From Diplonema japonicum (Eukaryota > Euglenozoa > Diplonemea > Diplonemida > Diplonemidae), in assembly GCA_964019335.1 (NCBI GenBank), contig OZ025658.1:620001-684000 (forward strand): a DNA stretch of 64,000 nucleotides. The letters are read 5' to 3'. Below the pieces are notes generated by a model, which saw only the letters and a list, made by a program, of their open reading frames with translations, was not told the DNA's origin and made no database searches. A program made the translations under genes and the position numbers. This document shows, one piece after another, positions 1 to 12,667 of the stretch (positions within the stretch are counted from its first letter, which is position 1; the number at the start of each line of letters is the position of its first letter).

Positions 1-2
1 AC

Positions 3-3000
3 TTCGAAGAGATCGAAGGGGCTGGGGAGGAGTGTGACCTGAGCTGTCGGTGGAAAGGGTTCAAAGAAGGGGGCGAGGCAAGCTTGCAAAAGCGTGTGAA
101 GAACCTGTACCGTGTGATCTTGAGCTCTGCCCGTTTGCAGGGTGTTCGAAACCCCTCCATGCTCCCGATGGGGCTGGGTGTGTTCCTCTACAACGTGAAC
201 AAGGCGGACCATGATGGGGTTCGAGAAGCATACTTCCGTTCCCAGTACGAACTCCTCACGGAAGAGGATTGGGGTTTCGAGACCTACTGGTTGAACCCTG
301 CACAACATAGGGGATTCGCCGAGAAGATGCTTCGCGAAGGGATCGAGAAGGGGGAATTCAAATTCCACTGCAACTTGGTACTGCACAATAGGGATGCGAA
401 GTTTCTGGCTGTGGAACTCGCGAAAGAAGAGATGCGACCGGCTGTTCTGAACCCTTCCGATTGCATTGCAGTGATGCAAGGGCTCATCGGATACTACTGG
501 GAGATCGGGAGAGGTGACAGGTACGTTGGAGAGGAGGACTTCGCGGCGACATCCACAGGGATCCTTGGGAGGTGTGGGATTACTGACGCCTACACAGATA
601 TAAATAGATTTGTAGCAATTCAGGGGAAAGTGATAGGAAGAAAGGTGTCGGAGAAGCTAGCTGTGGAAACTGATGAAGAAGAAGAGGTGGTAGAGGGCTT
701 GGAGTGGGGGGAGGATCTCGAAGTGATCAGCACAGAGAACGTTTTCAGCGCCGTAATGTACGCGGGAGAGGTAGCGAAGCGAGAGATGAACGAAAGCAGG
801 GAGGAGATCATGGAAAAGCTGAACAGTTTCTTTTCGACGCAGAACAACACCTTCTCGTGGAACTCAACGTCTTCCTCCAACAACAAGGCAACCGTCATGT
901 ACCTTGCCTGTTCCGGCGGCGATCTGGAACTGGCAAAGATACTCCATTCAAAAGGCTGCCCCCTCGTCTCACAGTCCGACTCAACATGCATTCAAAAAAC
1001 CCCGCTTCACGGTGCGGCTCTGAACGGACACATCCAAGTCGTTTTTTGGTTGGTCCGTGTAGGACACCCTTTGAACCTCCTCACCGGAATAGGGTTATCT
1101 GTGTTTGACTGCGCTGCACGGTATGAAGGAAAGGCAAAAACTGCGGAGCAAGCATCGATGTGCCTAAAGATTTTGCGGGCCACACCAACCCAAGAGGTTG
1201 GTTGCACTGCGACCATACCGCAGGACCTAGACGACACGCAGCTTGAAAAAAGATGGTCGGAACAGCTGAGGCGAAAGGAAGAGCTAACGGATCTCCATAC
1301 TGCAGTTATACGCGGTGATCAACATGACGACGTGGAGCGCGTTCTGCGAAAAGCGAAGCAAGGCGACCACACCTGCCAACAAATGGTCGACTGGCAAGAT
1401 CGCAACGGTTGGACCGCGCTGCACTGGGCCATCGTCACGGGGAACGACAGGGACCTTCAAACCTTGCTCGGCGCCACCGACGCCTCGATGCGTGCAAAGG
1501 TAGACGTTGAAGACACCGATGGGTGGACCCCCCTCCACTGGGCAGTCCTCCTCTGCCGAGAAAACCCTGTCAAAATGTTGTTGTCGCAGAATGCCGAACG
1601 GACGAAACCGTTCATGGCGTTGATACACGGGCAGTTTGTAGGGTCCGTGTGGGAGGACGCCGTCAACCCCTCCAGGTACTCCTTGAAGATCACTGCTGAG
1701 ATAGGGAAACCGGAGATAGGCGCATGGCGGCACTGTGCGAAGACTAACGACACACCTTACCCAACGTTGATGCGGACTTTCAAAGGGACACACGTGTTTA
1801 AGGATGGGGTCGTGAGCATCATACAACTTGAGATGGCGGTGCCCTACAACTGCAAGCACGAGAACAGTTTCTCCTCTTCCGTATCGGTCTCAGAAGGGGC
1901 AAACCTCATGTGGCGTGGCGTTTACGATTCACGACGTGGGACCGTCTTGAAAACCTGTCGTGACGGGAAAAGCACGTGCCAGCATGTCAACGAAAAATGC
2001 ACTGCATGCGGGTGCCGCGATGTGTTGCCTGGAGGGCTGCGGCGATCGAGCGTAGCAGTCTACGCACAACGCGGCAAGGGACGCTCCACCGTGCTGCACG
2101 TCGCTTGCACGGCCGCAGATGAAAACATAACCATGATGCTCGTCGGCAACCCTGCACGTCTCCGTGATAACAGGCACCGCAAGTTCCTCACCGCCTTGGA
2201 CAGGAACGGTGACTCCGCTTATACCATCGCCTTACGCCATATGCGGAGGGACGGGAAACAAGTCGCGGGAATGCCTCTGTTGCGTAAAATGCTGGGGCAG
2301 ACCCTTAAAGCTTCCCCCGACGACTGGACCCCACCCCTCCCCGAATGTTGTCAGATTTGCAGGCAGGCTTTGCGGTGTAGCGAGCAGCTAATCCCCGCAC
2401 AGCTTCTTATCCGATCACCACGCGCCCCGCAGATCGACGGAATCTACGACCGGCTAGAACATACTGGGGCCAACGGGTGGCCGGAATATACGCAAGTGAA
2501 GTCCCGCGGGAGAAGGCATACCCTCAATGCAGATGAACAGGGCAGGTGGAGGGTGGTGTTGGAGGGAAGCTGCACACCTATTTTGGTATCGGAACCGCAC
2601 TGCGGGATGCTCCCGCAGAATGTTCAAAAGTGGAGCCGAAACATAGGAAAGGAGCAGCCCGTGTTCGAGCCGACCGCACCGAACTTCACAGTGGAGGCGG
2701 CCGGCGAGGATGGAACGTCGATACCCTTGGAACACAGCTCGCTCAGCTGGTTCATGACCGTCCGTGCACGATGCTCGGACGCTGTTGCGGTGCACATTCA
2801 AAGCATCATCACCCCGAAACCAGAACCAAGTGACATAGACGATTTAAAACACAGTTGGAAGCACGCGGTGCTGAACGCCTCCGTGATGCCCGGGTCGAAG
2901 GGGGAAGGCGACCCTCGGTACATCGCACAGTCGATGTCGTTGCTCCGAACGGCTTTCAAGGAGTTCGGCCTCAGCGACGAGGATCTGACGAAAACAGGAG

Positions 3001-6000
3001 AGATGCTTTCCAACACGGCCTTGCATTGCTCCGCGATATTCGGGCGGACACACTCAATCAGGTCGCTTGTCAACGAATGGAACGCAGCACCACAGGACGC
3101 TCATATTTCAACGGCCGTTCAGTGGGAGCACTTGGAAGAAGCCACCGAGCTTATAAGGTTGCTCAGAGCAAGAAGAGACGACCCTCACTTCCAACCGTTG
3201 AACAGGTTCAGCAACGCGCATCTCGTCGACGGGACCATCAGCTACGAGACGTTGCCCAGCCTCAAGGAGCTCATGTTCTGCAACGAGGAGAACGTGGTGC
3301 ACAGTTCTGTGTACCTAGATGTGGTCAACGATCTGATGGTCGTGCTGAATCGGAACAAGGTACAGACTTGGAAGGAGACCCCCCGCACACAGCAGGACAC
3401 TCTCAGATACCTTCTCGGTGTTGGCGCCGTTGACTTTCCAGAGCTACTCAGCTCACCAGAGATACGGCGGTCACTCGATGGGTTCAATTTCGGTAAAACC
3501 CCGCGGTCCCCTGAACTGTATCTGTCTCTCTGTAAAATCCTGTCGTCGAAAGAGCCACAGCATGCTTTGAGCACAAAAGGATGCAAAGGGCTCGGCAGCT
3601 CGTGGTTTCCGTCTGGGTTTACAATCTCCGACATCGCCTTCACGCCCGAAGGCTACGTCACCATGGAGTACCCTTTGCACCAAATCCTGTTAAAATCGTA
3701 CGATCTAACCGGCGCTGCCACCGACCCCGAGGTGGAGTACCTGAACAAATGCCGATCGCTATCGTTGGAGTGCGTGAAGCACATCAATAACAACGCTGAC
3801 AGGGAAGACTACCAACATCTGGCCACGTTGATCCCCACCGGCCCCGAGGGGGTGCTTCTGCTCGACGTGGTTCCGAAGAGCTTCGTGTTGGGCTACTTCA
3901 CCATGGCGACGGGAATGCGGAAAACAAAGGAGGTGGACCTGGTGGATCCCGATTGGAAGCTTTTGCCTATCGAAATCGCGATCGAGCTGAACATGTTGGA
4001 CGTCCTCGAGGCGATCCTAGAGGGTGGTGTCGTGAGCCCTGAGGGCGTCGTTGTCTGCACAGATATTAACGGAGAAACAGTGAAATTTCGACCTTGTAAA
4101 GACATTTGGTTTCCGTGCAGTGCAGAGTACGTCGGCACGAAGGTAAATTGGAATAAAAGGGAGCGGCCCCCGTTGCTCCACCGCGCGCTTGACAAACTCG
4201 TCCGGGTCACCACACCCGATCACCACCCAAGCATTGTGGCAAGCCTTAACAGTAAAGCTGTGGGCGGGATCCCAGGAGAAGGCTTTACAACACCTTTTGT
4301 GTGCTGTGGTTTGCAGGACACCCTGACCACCGCATCGCAGCTGTCTCCGCGGCAGAGAACAGCCCGGAAGGTTGTGTCCACGTTGTTGAGCTGCAAGAAC
4401 AAGCGGGCGAAACTTGTAAAACAGTCATTCAGCGACCATGATGTGGACTGGGCGGTCCTAGCCCCGCCTCAAGAGGGCACGAACAAGGATCCCATTCACT
4501 TAGGGCTCTACTTCGATAGGGTTGGGCTGTACGCAATGAGTAGAGCAAGATGGTATACAAGGTCTGTGGAAGCAGCCGCCTCTGCTGTTGTCGTCGCGCT
4601 GATACTGGTAACCAGCGACCTCCCTACCATGCCGGACAATGATAATACCTGCAACGTCCTCAACGAAAACCCACCCTCGCCGCCGACAACTACTGTCCAA
4701 GACCACTACGAGCTCGGACTGGCCAAGCTATTCCAAACCGCCCCATGGATCGGTGACCCGTGCTTCGCGCCTCTTCTCTCCGATCTCATCAAACAACATC
4801 CTTACTCTTCCATCACACGGCTTGAGCTTCAGTTCGTGCAGTCTGCCTCACCAATATTCATCGAAAAACGGCATAACTGGAAACGTTCACTCCGTCACGT
4901 GGAGGGCATCAGGTACAGCATGGAACCTCCGGGGGAACAGACGCTTATTACGGATTCCGGATTGTCTTTGCAGCATTGGTTGTCGTTGTTAAACTGCGGC
5001 ACGATCCTGTCCATGGTGACACAAGAGATGCATGACCCGTGCGTAATAAAGACAAAACGGGGGGACTACGCACCAGCGTATTTGACACGAAGCTCGTACT
5101 GTGCCGTGCACTACGCAGCGTACTCGGGAAGCCACGAGTGTCTTGTACTGTTAAAACAACGAGCAGGATTGGACGGAGGCGCGCAAGCTGTGGACGAGTT
5201 CGTGAACTATCAAGTGGGGTGCAACTGCCACGCGGGGAACAGGTGGCAAGACGTCCAAGATTTACAGATACACCACACAGAGCTGCTGGTCACAACCGGC
5301 GACTCAGCCATGATGGTGTCCTCGCAGTTTTCACACCTCCTCATAACGGAAGAGTTATTACGTTCTGGTGCGAGAACGGATCTAACGGACCATGAAGGGT
5401 CGGACTGCCACGACGTGGCTGTAGCGTTGTTGTACCGACACAGTTTGCAAGCACCGACAGAGCATCACAAGGAGGAGTCTGCGATTCTGAACAGGCAGAT
5501 CGAGACCCTGAACGCGAGCCCGAGCATCATATCGAAGCTCGAAAGCTTCGCGTCTAAACACACCATCGTCTCCGCCTTCTGGTACGTCTTGTTCCTGATC
5601 ATGCTAACCGCAGTTGTTCTAAACTCAACAGAGAACAACGGTACACAGTACCGCGACAGATATTGGGCGCTCCACTCCATGATCACCACGATCGGTAATG
5701 CAAAGGTACCGCCTCCTGAAGACGCGTTGGGTCGGCTGTACTCATACCACGACACACTCTACGATATTGAATCTTTGGTAGACGTTCAGCGATGGTTGAA
5801 CGCAACGCTTGCCAGCGTGCTGTTATTAAACAAACCGTTTTCACGCGGGGGAGAGTGTTTTGAATCTGGGTTGCAAGGTGTGTACAGCATCGTGGGCGCA
5901 GCACGTTTGAACATAATACGAACCGGGAAAAGAGTATGTTCCTACGCAGGACCGCCAGACTGCCCAGGATTCGAAATCGACGAAAGATACTGTTGGGGCG

Positions 6001-8025
6001 ACCTGGACAACGGTGTGAACAGGACCAGCCCAGCGTACTCAGAATGGTATCCGAGCCTTCGATACCTCTCGCAGAGAACAGGGTATTCGTACAAGTCAGG
6101 CGAAGGTGAATATTACGACCTCACCAATGACAACACTGCCCTGTTGAACATGGTGACGAAAACCGAGTTTTTAGACCCGTCGGTGAGGTTGGTCGGGATC
6201 TTCGGTAACTACTACAACCCGGCTCTTAATATTTACATTTCAACGACAATAAGCATCGAACTGCTGCCGCAAGGGCTGGCGGTACCAGGGATATCAGTCG
6301 ACACCTTTCGGTTGCAAGAATGGGCGTGGGACGCTAATGGTGTAACATGGTTCATCTTGGAAATGCTTATGTTCTGCTTCACGATCGCGTACCTAACAGA
6401 AGAAGCCATCGACGCAATGGGCTCGCTGCAGATTATCGGGGAACAGTTGAGCGGAGTTGCAATGCAGATGAAAAAGCAAGGTATTTTAGGTGCCGATGGG
6501 AAATTTGAGCAGGAGGAAGACCGTTTAATCGTGTCGATCGAGGGCCGAACGGCAGCGGTCGTCCCTTGTCGATGCAAGGCGTGCACGGGTACGATATCAG
6601 GAGGGTTCATACAAACGATACAGTCCCTGACGATGCATTTTATAACCGCTTTTCGAATTGTGGTTGCGGAACTTATGTCGCATGTGCTGTCGAACTGGAA
6701 CTTCATCGACATTCTGATCGCTGTGCTGCTTTGTGTAGCTGCGGTGCTTCGTCTGCAGATAATGTACTTGTCAAGAGACCTTCCGCCGCAACAGGTTTTG
6801 TCCAACCAGACTTTTTTCAACACGGATATTCTAACCCTCGCACGCTCCACGTCTGTTCTTCACCAATTGTACGGCCCTGTCATTTTGCTTGCTTGGATTA
6901 AAATTCTCAAGCTTATTATCATCGTTCCAAAAATCGGCCCTGTCGTCGGGGCGATCATCAAAACCATGGCGAACATAAAAGTTGTTCTTTTTTTTCTGCT
7001 CTTCATCGGGCTTCTCTGGGCGTTCATTCTTGCTTTTCACGTAGGGGTTGGTGCCAAGCTGGAGGCGTATAATTCAATGTGGAGCTCGTTCTACCACACC
7101 ATTTTCATCGTGCTGGGTTATTACCCGTCTGAGGAGAGCTTTCAAAAGATGAAGGAAACGGACAGGGTGTTGGGACCATTGTTTCTTGTGCTCCTTCTTG
7201 TGTTCGGACATTTGTTGTTTCTTAACATTCTTATCGCAGTTGTTAGTGAGGTGTACACCAAGGCAATCGAGGTCACTAATCGTGATTGGTCCACAGAGAT
7301 TTCATCAATGTACAAATACTATGTTTGCAGCACGTTTGATCCGTCCTCTCAGCAGTTTCAGCAGTTTTTCTTCTGGTTCCGGCGGTCGGGCACCGTTGCG
7401 TGCCTGTCAATCTCGCCGGGCAACCCCAAGATTAAAACCCCCGGCACGCACAGCCTTCCATGGTCCACAGTCTCCCCCGCCATGCAGGCCACACACCGTG
7501 ATATGCAGCGCATTGAGAGCCTCTCTATTTCTGATGTTGACTCGAACATGCGGCATGAATTGCATCTTCTTTGCTCGCAGGTGAAGGAGCTAGAGAGAAC
7601 CCTTGACGGAAAGGCATCTGGTTTAAACGCGTAGGAAGGGGGAAAAAAGTAAAAATTTAATTTAGATTTAGAGTTTTCTTTTTCTAGAGATCACAACGGG
7701 GAAGCAGTACACTGTGCCCACAGTGGAGCTGTTGAAATCGAACGGAGCGTCGGGAAAGGTCCTAATGGATGCGATACATCTTAGGACGTATTCAGAAGTG
7801 CACAGCAAAGAGTGGGAAGAATGCTTTCCCCGCCAACGCAAAGACAAGGGTACACACCCTTCGACATCTTGGGGGCCCGACCTACAACAGGAGACCACTC
7901 TTCTCCTCGAGCCAAACCCCCCCTACCTAGCACGACTCCAAGCAATGTTTCTCGCCCAGATGCCGTCCATCTCATCGCGACAAACAGCCACCGCAGGCAC
8001 CAAGACAGCAACCGCAGAACGGTGA
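3..8025 (+). CDS. Ankyrin-repeat polycystin-type (TRPP) cation channel, 5' partial
   Basis: The frame is open from base 3, so the gene begins before the window; there is no ATG at the apparent start (base 84 is TTG). I infer two exons, 3-7620 and 7688-8025, giving about 2651 visible residues. The N-terminal two thirds carry scattered ankyrin repeats, clearest near residues 463-530 (GWTALHWAI, GWTPLHWAV). The C-terminal third is a polycystin-2-like channel: S1 near residue 1860, a large extracellular polycystin-like region with several Cys and N-glycosylation sites to about 2095, S2 near 2115-2135, S3 (NWNFIDILIAVLL), S4-S5, a pore region and S6 (HLLFLNILIAVVSEVY), then a short helix that could be a coiled coil. 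The intron (GTTTAA...TTTCTAG, 67 nt) avoids the stop at 7632 and adds a proline- and serine-rich tail. Known family role: non-selective, often Ca2+-permeable channel, frequently in flagellar membranes. The join is inference. Confidence 0.8.
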
Positions 8026-8232
8026 CCGATTAGTGTGAATTTCTCCCTGAACGGTGAGCACCCACCCGCACACCGAAATTTATCAAATTTTTCTTTTTTT
8101 TTTTCCCTCCGTGGTTTACACCAAGGGGGGAAGAAAAAACACTGAAAAGTTTCTCCTTTTTTTTTTATTCACCGCCCAAGGAAGTTTTTTTTTTTGAAAA
8201 CAGGAAAGGCTTTGGAAAAAAAAAAAAATATA

Positions 8233-9358
8233 ATGAAGGTGTGGATGATAGTGTTGTTGCTCTGTGTGGTGACGGCCACAGGACACGGCGGGGAGGCGGA
8301 AGGGGGTTGTAAGACAATGCTCGCAATCCCCGACTGGATGCAGGAAGCCTACGACAAGGACCCGGTGTCCGTCTCAGTGTGCGCCAGTCTGTTCACAAGT
8401 TTTGTCCCGATCGTGATGCTGCTGTTCTGCCCCGCCGCGCCTTCTAGAGGGGTGCTCCATGCTCTGCTCGCCTTTGCTGCAGGCTCGCTTCTAGGCGACG
8501 CCATGCTCCACTTACTGCCTCACTCTCTTGAAGGCGGCCACGGCCACTCCCATTCCCATTCTCATGATCACAGCCACGGTGGTGCGTCACATGTGGAGAA
8601 AGGTGTTGTGATGGAATTTTTGGACGCAGCGCATGTGTCTGTTCCTCACTTGTTGTTTCTTGTCGGGTTGGGTTTGTTTTTCTTCATTGAAAAGGTGTTG
8701 AGGGTGTACCAAGGTGAAGGCGGTGGGGAGTTCCACGGACACAGCCATGGGCCAAAGCACACTGCCAATGCCAATGCAAGCACAGGCAAGAAGTCTATTC
8801 TGGGCACCGCAGCTGTTTTGAACCTGATCGCTGACACAACCCACAACTTCACAGACGGGATCACCATCGCAGCGGGGTTCGCAAACTCCTTCCCTGTGGG
8901 TATCTCGACCACCCTCGCCGTTTTTATCCACGAGATCCCCCATGAGGTAGGCGACTACGCTGTCTTACTCGGGTCTGGCTTTGGGAAGAAGGGTGCCATG
9001 CTCTCCCAGTTTGTCACCGGCCTAGGTAACCTTGCTGGGACGCTTCTCATGTCTTATGCTAGCAAATGGGTTGATGGGGCTGAAGCTTATGTCCTTCCAA
9101 GTATGGCAAAATGAGGAGGTGGGGTAATCGATTTTTTTTTCCCTTTTTTTTTTTTTTTTTTCAGTCTCCGCTGGAGGTTTCGTGTACATCGCAGCGGTCA
9201 GCATCTTGCCGGAGCTGCTCAGCTCGCAGGTTACGTTGAGCAGTATTTTGATGGAGATGGTATGTTCCCCCTTCGGGGGAAAAGAAAAAAAACCCCCCCC
9301 ATAGGTGCTCATGGCTCTTGGTGTGTTCTGCATGATCGCCATCGGGTTCATCGAGTAA
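8233..9358 (+). CDS. ZIP metal transporter, LIV-1/ZIP7-13 type
   Basis: Exons 8233-9100, 9165-9259 and 9305-9358 give 338 residues. The first ATG follows an A-rich stretch and starts a hydrophobic signal sequence (MKVWMIVLLLCVVTATG). A histidine-rich cytosolic-loop-like segment (GGHGHSHSHSHDHSHGG) lies near residue 100. Metal-site motifs are present in order: HNFTDG and HEIPHEVGD, the latter typical of the LIV-1 subfamily, then AGGFVYIAAVSILPELL, which is readable only after removing intron 1 (GTATGG...TTTTTCAG). Intron 2 (GTATGT...CATAG, 45 nt) joins to the last membrane helix. Family role: Zn2+ (or Fe/Mn) transport into the cytosol from outside or from ER/Golgi. The metal and the membrane cannot be told from sequence. 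Length is usual for the family. Confidence 0.88.
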
Positions 9359-9560
9359 AAAAGAACACAAAATAACACAAGAAAAAAAAAAGAGGTTTTA
9401 ATATAAAGACAAGGAGAGAGGGGGGGGAACAAGTGTCCTGTTACAACGTTATAATTTCCCTCACTTTTCTTTTTATTTTTAAAGTGTGGTTTTTTTTTCT
9501 CATCTATTTCTAAATTGGAATTCACTTTTTAGTACCAAAAGAAAAAAAGAAAAAAAAAAA

Positions 9561-10905
9561 ATGGAATACAGCAAAGCCTGCAGGGAGCTTCGCAGAACGG
9601 AAGCCTGCGTTCAAAACAGGTTGAAATCGATCGTGGCCGACAACCAATGGCTGAGGTGGGTGCTGGACAACTATGGCACAGACGAAGACGAGGTTAAGTA
9701 CCCGGTGATGTGCAACCTAAGGTGCGGGGAATGGTACGCACGCCCGGGAGAGTTCCAGGACTTCTGCCACTTCAAATCCACCGACGGCCACTACGGAACA
9801 TGGGACTTCTCTCTAAGCAGGCTGAACGTCAACGTTCTATCACTTGCAGAGCGACAGGGCTGCGTGGTGATAATAGACGCAACACGAAAGGGCAAGGTCT
9901 TCCCTGATTCATTCCTGCGAACAATTCCAATATGGTGTGCTGTAATAAACCGGATAAAAGGCTTCATCCCACGATCCGAAAAACTGTCCCACAAAGAAAC
10001 CCGATATTTCACCCCCAGCGAGCGCGACCAGGTCGACGCGAAAATACAAAAATTCATCGACAAAGCGATCCAAAGCGGGGTTCTGTGGGAGGAGCTCCAT
10101 CTATCCAAGCCGCTCCTCCCTCTTCATGTCTCCCGTGAAACAGATTTTTTAAAAACGCGTCCCGACCCTGACTACAACACATTGTTTCTTCTCTCTGTTT
10201 GTTCCCCTGAACCCGACCACAGGCTGTCCTTTACATATGTTCAAGGCGCTGGGGACGATCACCAATCATGGTCGAAAGGCCTCACTCCACAGCTGTTCTG
10301 GGAGAACGTGGACGCACTGCTGGAAGGTGGTCCTTTAGACTGTCTAGACACGATCGAGGGGATTCTTCAAACCGCCGAGGAGGCTCGGAAAAATAACCCA
10401 TCCACCGGAGTGGTCTTGTCGAAGGTGAACCTCGGCGATGTCGTTGTGTCCTTAGGAAAGGGTGTCTTTGCTGATGGTTGTATTAACATAATCGATAGAA
10501 TAGGTGAAGGTAAAGGGCCGATTTGTATAGATGGTCGGGTGACGGGAGAGGCCGGGCCTTGTCTGACTGTGCTGGTGCAGAACGGGTCCAAGAAGGATTT
10601 GGAAAAGGCGCTTCCGCACATTTTCTCGGCCGTAGCTGCCCGCACGGCCGATTTTCCGTCCGTCACAATCTCATGCCCCACCGGGACCGGGACGGCAGTG
10701 GCCGTGTTTGTCGCGGTTGTTCAGAAGTTCTCCCCGTCTGGATGGAGCATACCCTTTCCCGCAGCCCCTTTGGACCCTTGCATCGCTACAAAAGACGGAC
10801 TGCGTAAAATATTGGCTAAGGCCACAACCTACATCCCCGGAGCGTGCCCCAGCAGGAACGACATGAAACAGGTGAACCGATTTTTCATGTCGGACGGACG
10901 GCACT

Positions 10906-10907
<2 letters not shown>
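9561..10907 (+). CDS. RIT1: Initiator tRNA 2'-O-ribosyl phosphate transferase (RIT1-like)
   Basis: A 448-residue single-exon protein starting at an ATG directly after an A tract. The central part reads like Rit1: a tryptophan-rich N-terminal module (STDGHYGTWDFSLSRLN), then VVIIDATRKGKVFPDSF followed by TIPIWCAVINR, the most diagnostic block of the family. The C-terminal ~110 residues (ISCPTGTGTAVAVFVAVV) match the degenerate dual-specificity-phosphatase-like fold that ends Rit1. In yeast the enzyme adds a phosphoribosyl group at A64 of initiator tRNA-Met, keeping it out of elongation. The P-loop-like segment reads CPTGTGT. A candidate trans-splice acceptor (TTTTTAG) lies at 9526-9532. It is shorter than fungal Rit1 but has all main blocks. 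Confidence 0.85.
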
Positions 10908-10941
<34 letters not shown>

Positions 10942-11012
10942 TCCCCCTCAAAAATCTTTTTTCAAAAAAAAAAAACCTTAAAAAAAAAGACACACGGGGA
11001 GGGAAGAAAAAA

Positions 11013-12317
11013 ATGAAAAGGCTCCCCATTGCGGACAACAGATGTGCCCTTCGCAAGGCCCTCTCGGATCCTTTTAAATCCCCTTCTGACGTCTACGCGG
11101 GGATCAAGAAGGTGTGGAAAGGTGAGGTGTCGGGTTTGCAGCAAGCTGTGGGCACGGTACTCCCCACCGAAGGCGAGTTCGTGAGTGTGATGGAAGGGGT
11201 CCGCATGTTGGCAGTGGAAGGCGCTCTCCCGCATGAAGATTACCTAGAGGTCATGGACGAGGTCCCGGAAGGAGAAACGGAGATCAGCGTGTCCTACTCC
11301 AGACTGGAGGCTAGAACGCTATTGTCCATGTCGTTCTTTGGAGCAGTCCCATCGGTACCGATAAAAGACTTCCAATGCAGATGGGGTGAGATCTCCTGGT
11401 TTGGGCTATTCGCGAGCCCCGACTCAGTGTCGGTGGCGAGATTGGAATGCCTCCTCCACTACTTCAAAACAACGTCAGACCCAAAATGGCTTGAGGAGTC
11501 TGTGATCAAGCAGCCAATCACGTTTTACAGAGTGCGTGTGGACCCGTCCGCCGTGCCTTGGTCCACAGATGCCTTGAAACTGCCCGATGTGGAATTCTCT
11601 TCCAGCAACAGAATAGAGGACTTCACGTGTGCCGGCAGCCACGTAGATTTCGCGAACAAGAATTTGCAGATTCATAGAATCATCCCGTCGGCCACGCAGG
11701 AGGAGGTTTTGTTCTCGATCAGACCCGAGTTGATGCTGTGCATCTTCATGTATTCTACTCTGAAGGCGGAGGAAGCTGCTGTTTTCACTGGTGCATCGCA
11801 ATACTGTGAATACAGCGGGTACCTGTCCACCTTTGAATTTGAAGGTGGCGTGCAACCCGAAGCAAACCCCCCAGTCGTACTAGGCATTGACGCAATTGCC
11901 GCACCTGGACTACAGTACAAAACCGGTTTCATTAATCGTGACTTGGGCAAGGCATATGCTGGGTTTCTGCATGGTGTTCTAAAAGGCCCGAACCCTGTGA
12001 TCTCCACGGGTAACTGGGGCTGCGGTGCCTTCGGTGGCGATGTTACTTTGAAGTTCTTGCAGCAGCTGGTCGCTGCCGCTCACGCTGGATGTCCCAAAAT
12101 ATGCTACTCTACCTTCATGAACCCGAAGCTCGAGGCGAGGTTGGGGATGCTTAACAGCGTTATTAAGGAGAAGGGCTTGACGTCAGCTGATTTGTACAAA
12201 GCAATGCTTGACTACAAGGGGCAAACCAACACAAATCTCGGTCCTGAGGTGCTTGCGTACAACCTTCCGAAATCCGGATTTGAAGGTTACGCCGGTGCAA
12301 GAATAGCAGGCTGGTGA
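11013..12317 (+). CDS. Poly(ADP-ribose) glycohydrolase family protein with altered catalytic loop
   Basis: 434 residues, one exon, ATG after a short A run. The C-terminal half is plainly PARG macrodomain: VDFANK, QEEVLFSIRPEL, TGASQYCEYSGY and STGNWGCGAFGGD all sit in family order. PARG removes poly(ADP-ribose) from proteins and needs the signature GGG-x(6-8)-QEE. Here the QEE glutamates are kept but the three glycines are replaced, position for position, by Gln-Ile-His (…NLQIHRIIPSATQEE…), with loop length conserved. I checked for a mini-intron or frameshift in this stretch and saw none. The protein may therefore be catalytically weak, altered in specificity, or a binder. The N-terminal ~180 residues are the helical PARG accessory region. 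Confidence 0.85.
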   Translation: MKRLPIADNRCALRKALSDPFKSPSDVYAGIKKVWKGEVSGLQQAVGTVLPTEGEFVSVMEGVRMLAVEGALPHEDYLEVMDEVPEGETEISVSYSRLEARTLLSMSFFGAVPSVPIKDFQCRWGEISWFGLFASPDSVSVARLECLLHYFKTTSDPKWLEESVIKQPITFYRVRVDPSAVPWSTDALKLPDVEFSSSNRIEDFTCAGSHVDFANKNLQIHRIIPSATQEEVLFSIRPELMLCIFMYSTLKAEEAAVFTGASQYCEYSGYLSTFEFEGGVQPEANPPVVLGIDAIAAPGLQYKTGFINRDLGKAYAGFLHGVLKGPNPVISTGNWGCGAFGGDVTLKFLQQLVAAAHAGCPKICYSTFMNPKLEARLGMLNSVIKEKGLTSADLYKAMLDYKGQTNTNLGPEVLAYNLPKSGFEGYAGARIAGW

Positions 12318-12667
12318 GCCGTGGCCTTTTTTTTTTTTCTCTTTCTTCGAAACTGAGAGATACCTAGTACTGGTCATACTACGGCATGTTAATTTGAGTT
12401 TCTTTTTTAGTAGGCGATCCTGTCACATACTGCAGGTTCCCTTCAGAGACATCTTTTTTTCCCCCCAAAAATCTTATTTTTAGAGTACTCCAAATACTTT
12501 TGCGTTGTTATATTAAAGCCCCCCCCCCCTAGCCTAGCCTAGTGAAAAAAAAGGGTGGGAAGAGACCCGGCCCTTTTTTTCTTTCTTTCTTTTCCATCGA
12601 GGGTTTTATTATTCCACTTTTTTTTTTTTCCATTTCCCCCACAAAAAAAAAAAAGGAAAAAAAAAAA

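Noticed and set aside
84-86. Start of the channel gene at base 84
   Set aside because: Base 84 is TTG and the frame stays open to the window edge, so the gene is 5' truncated.
8194-8232. N-terminal extension of the ZIP transporter
   Set aside because: The extra codons start at TTG and encode Lys from A runs; the ATG at 8233 begins a proper signal sequence.
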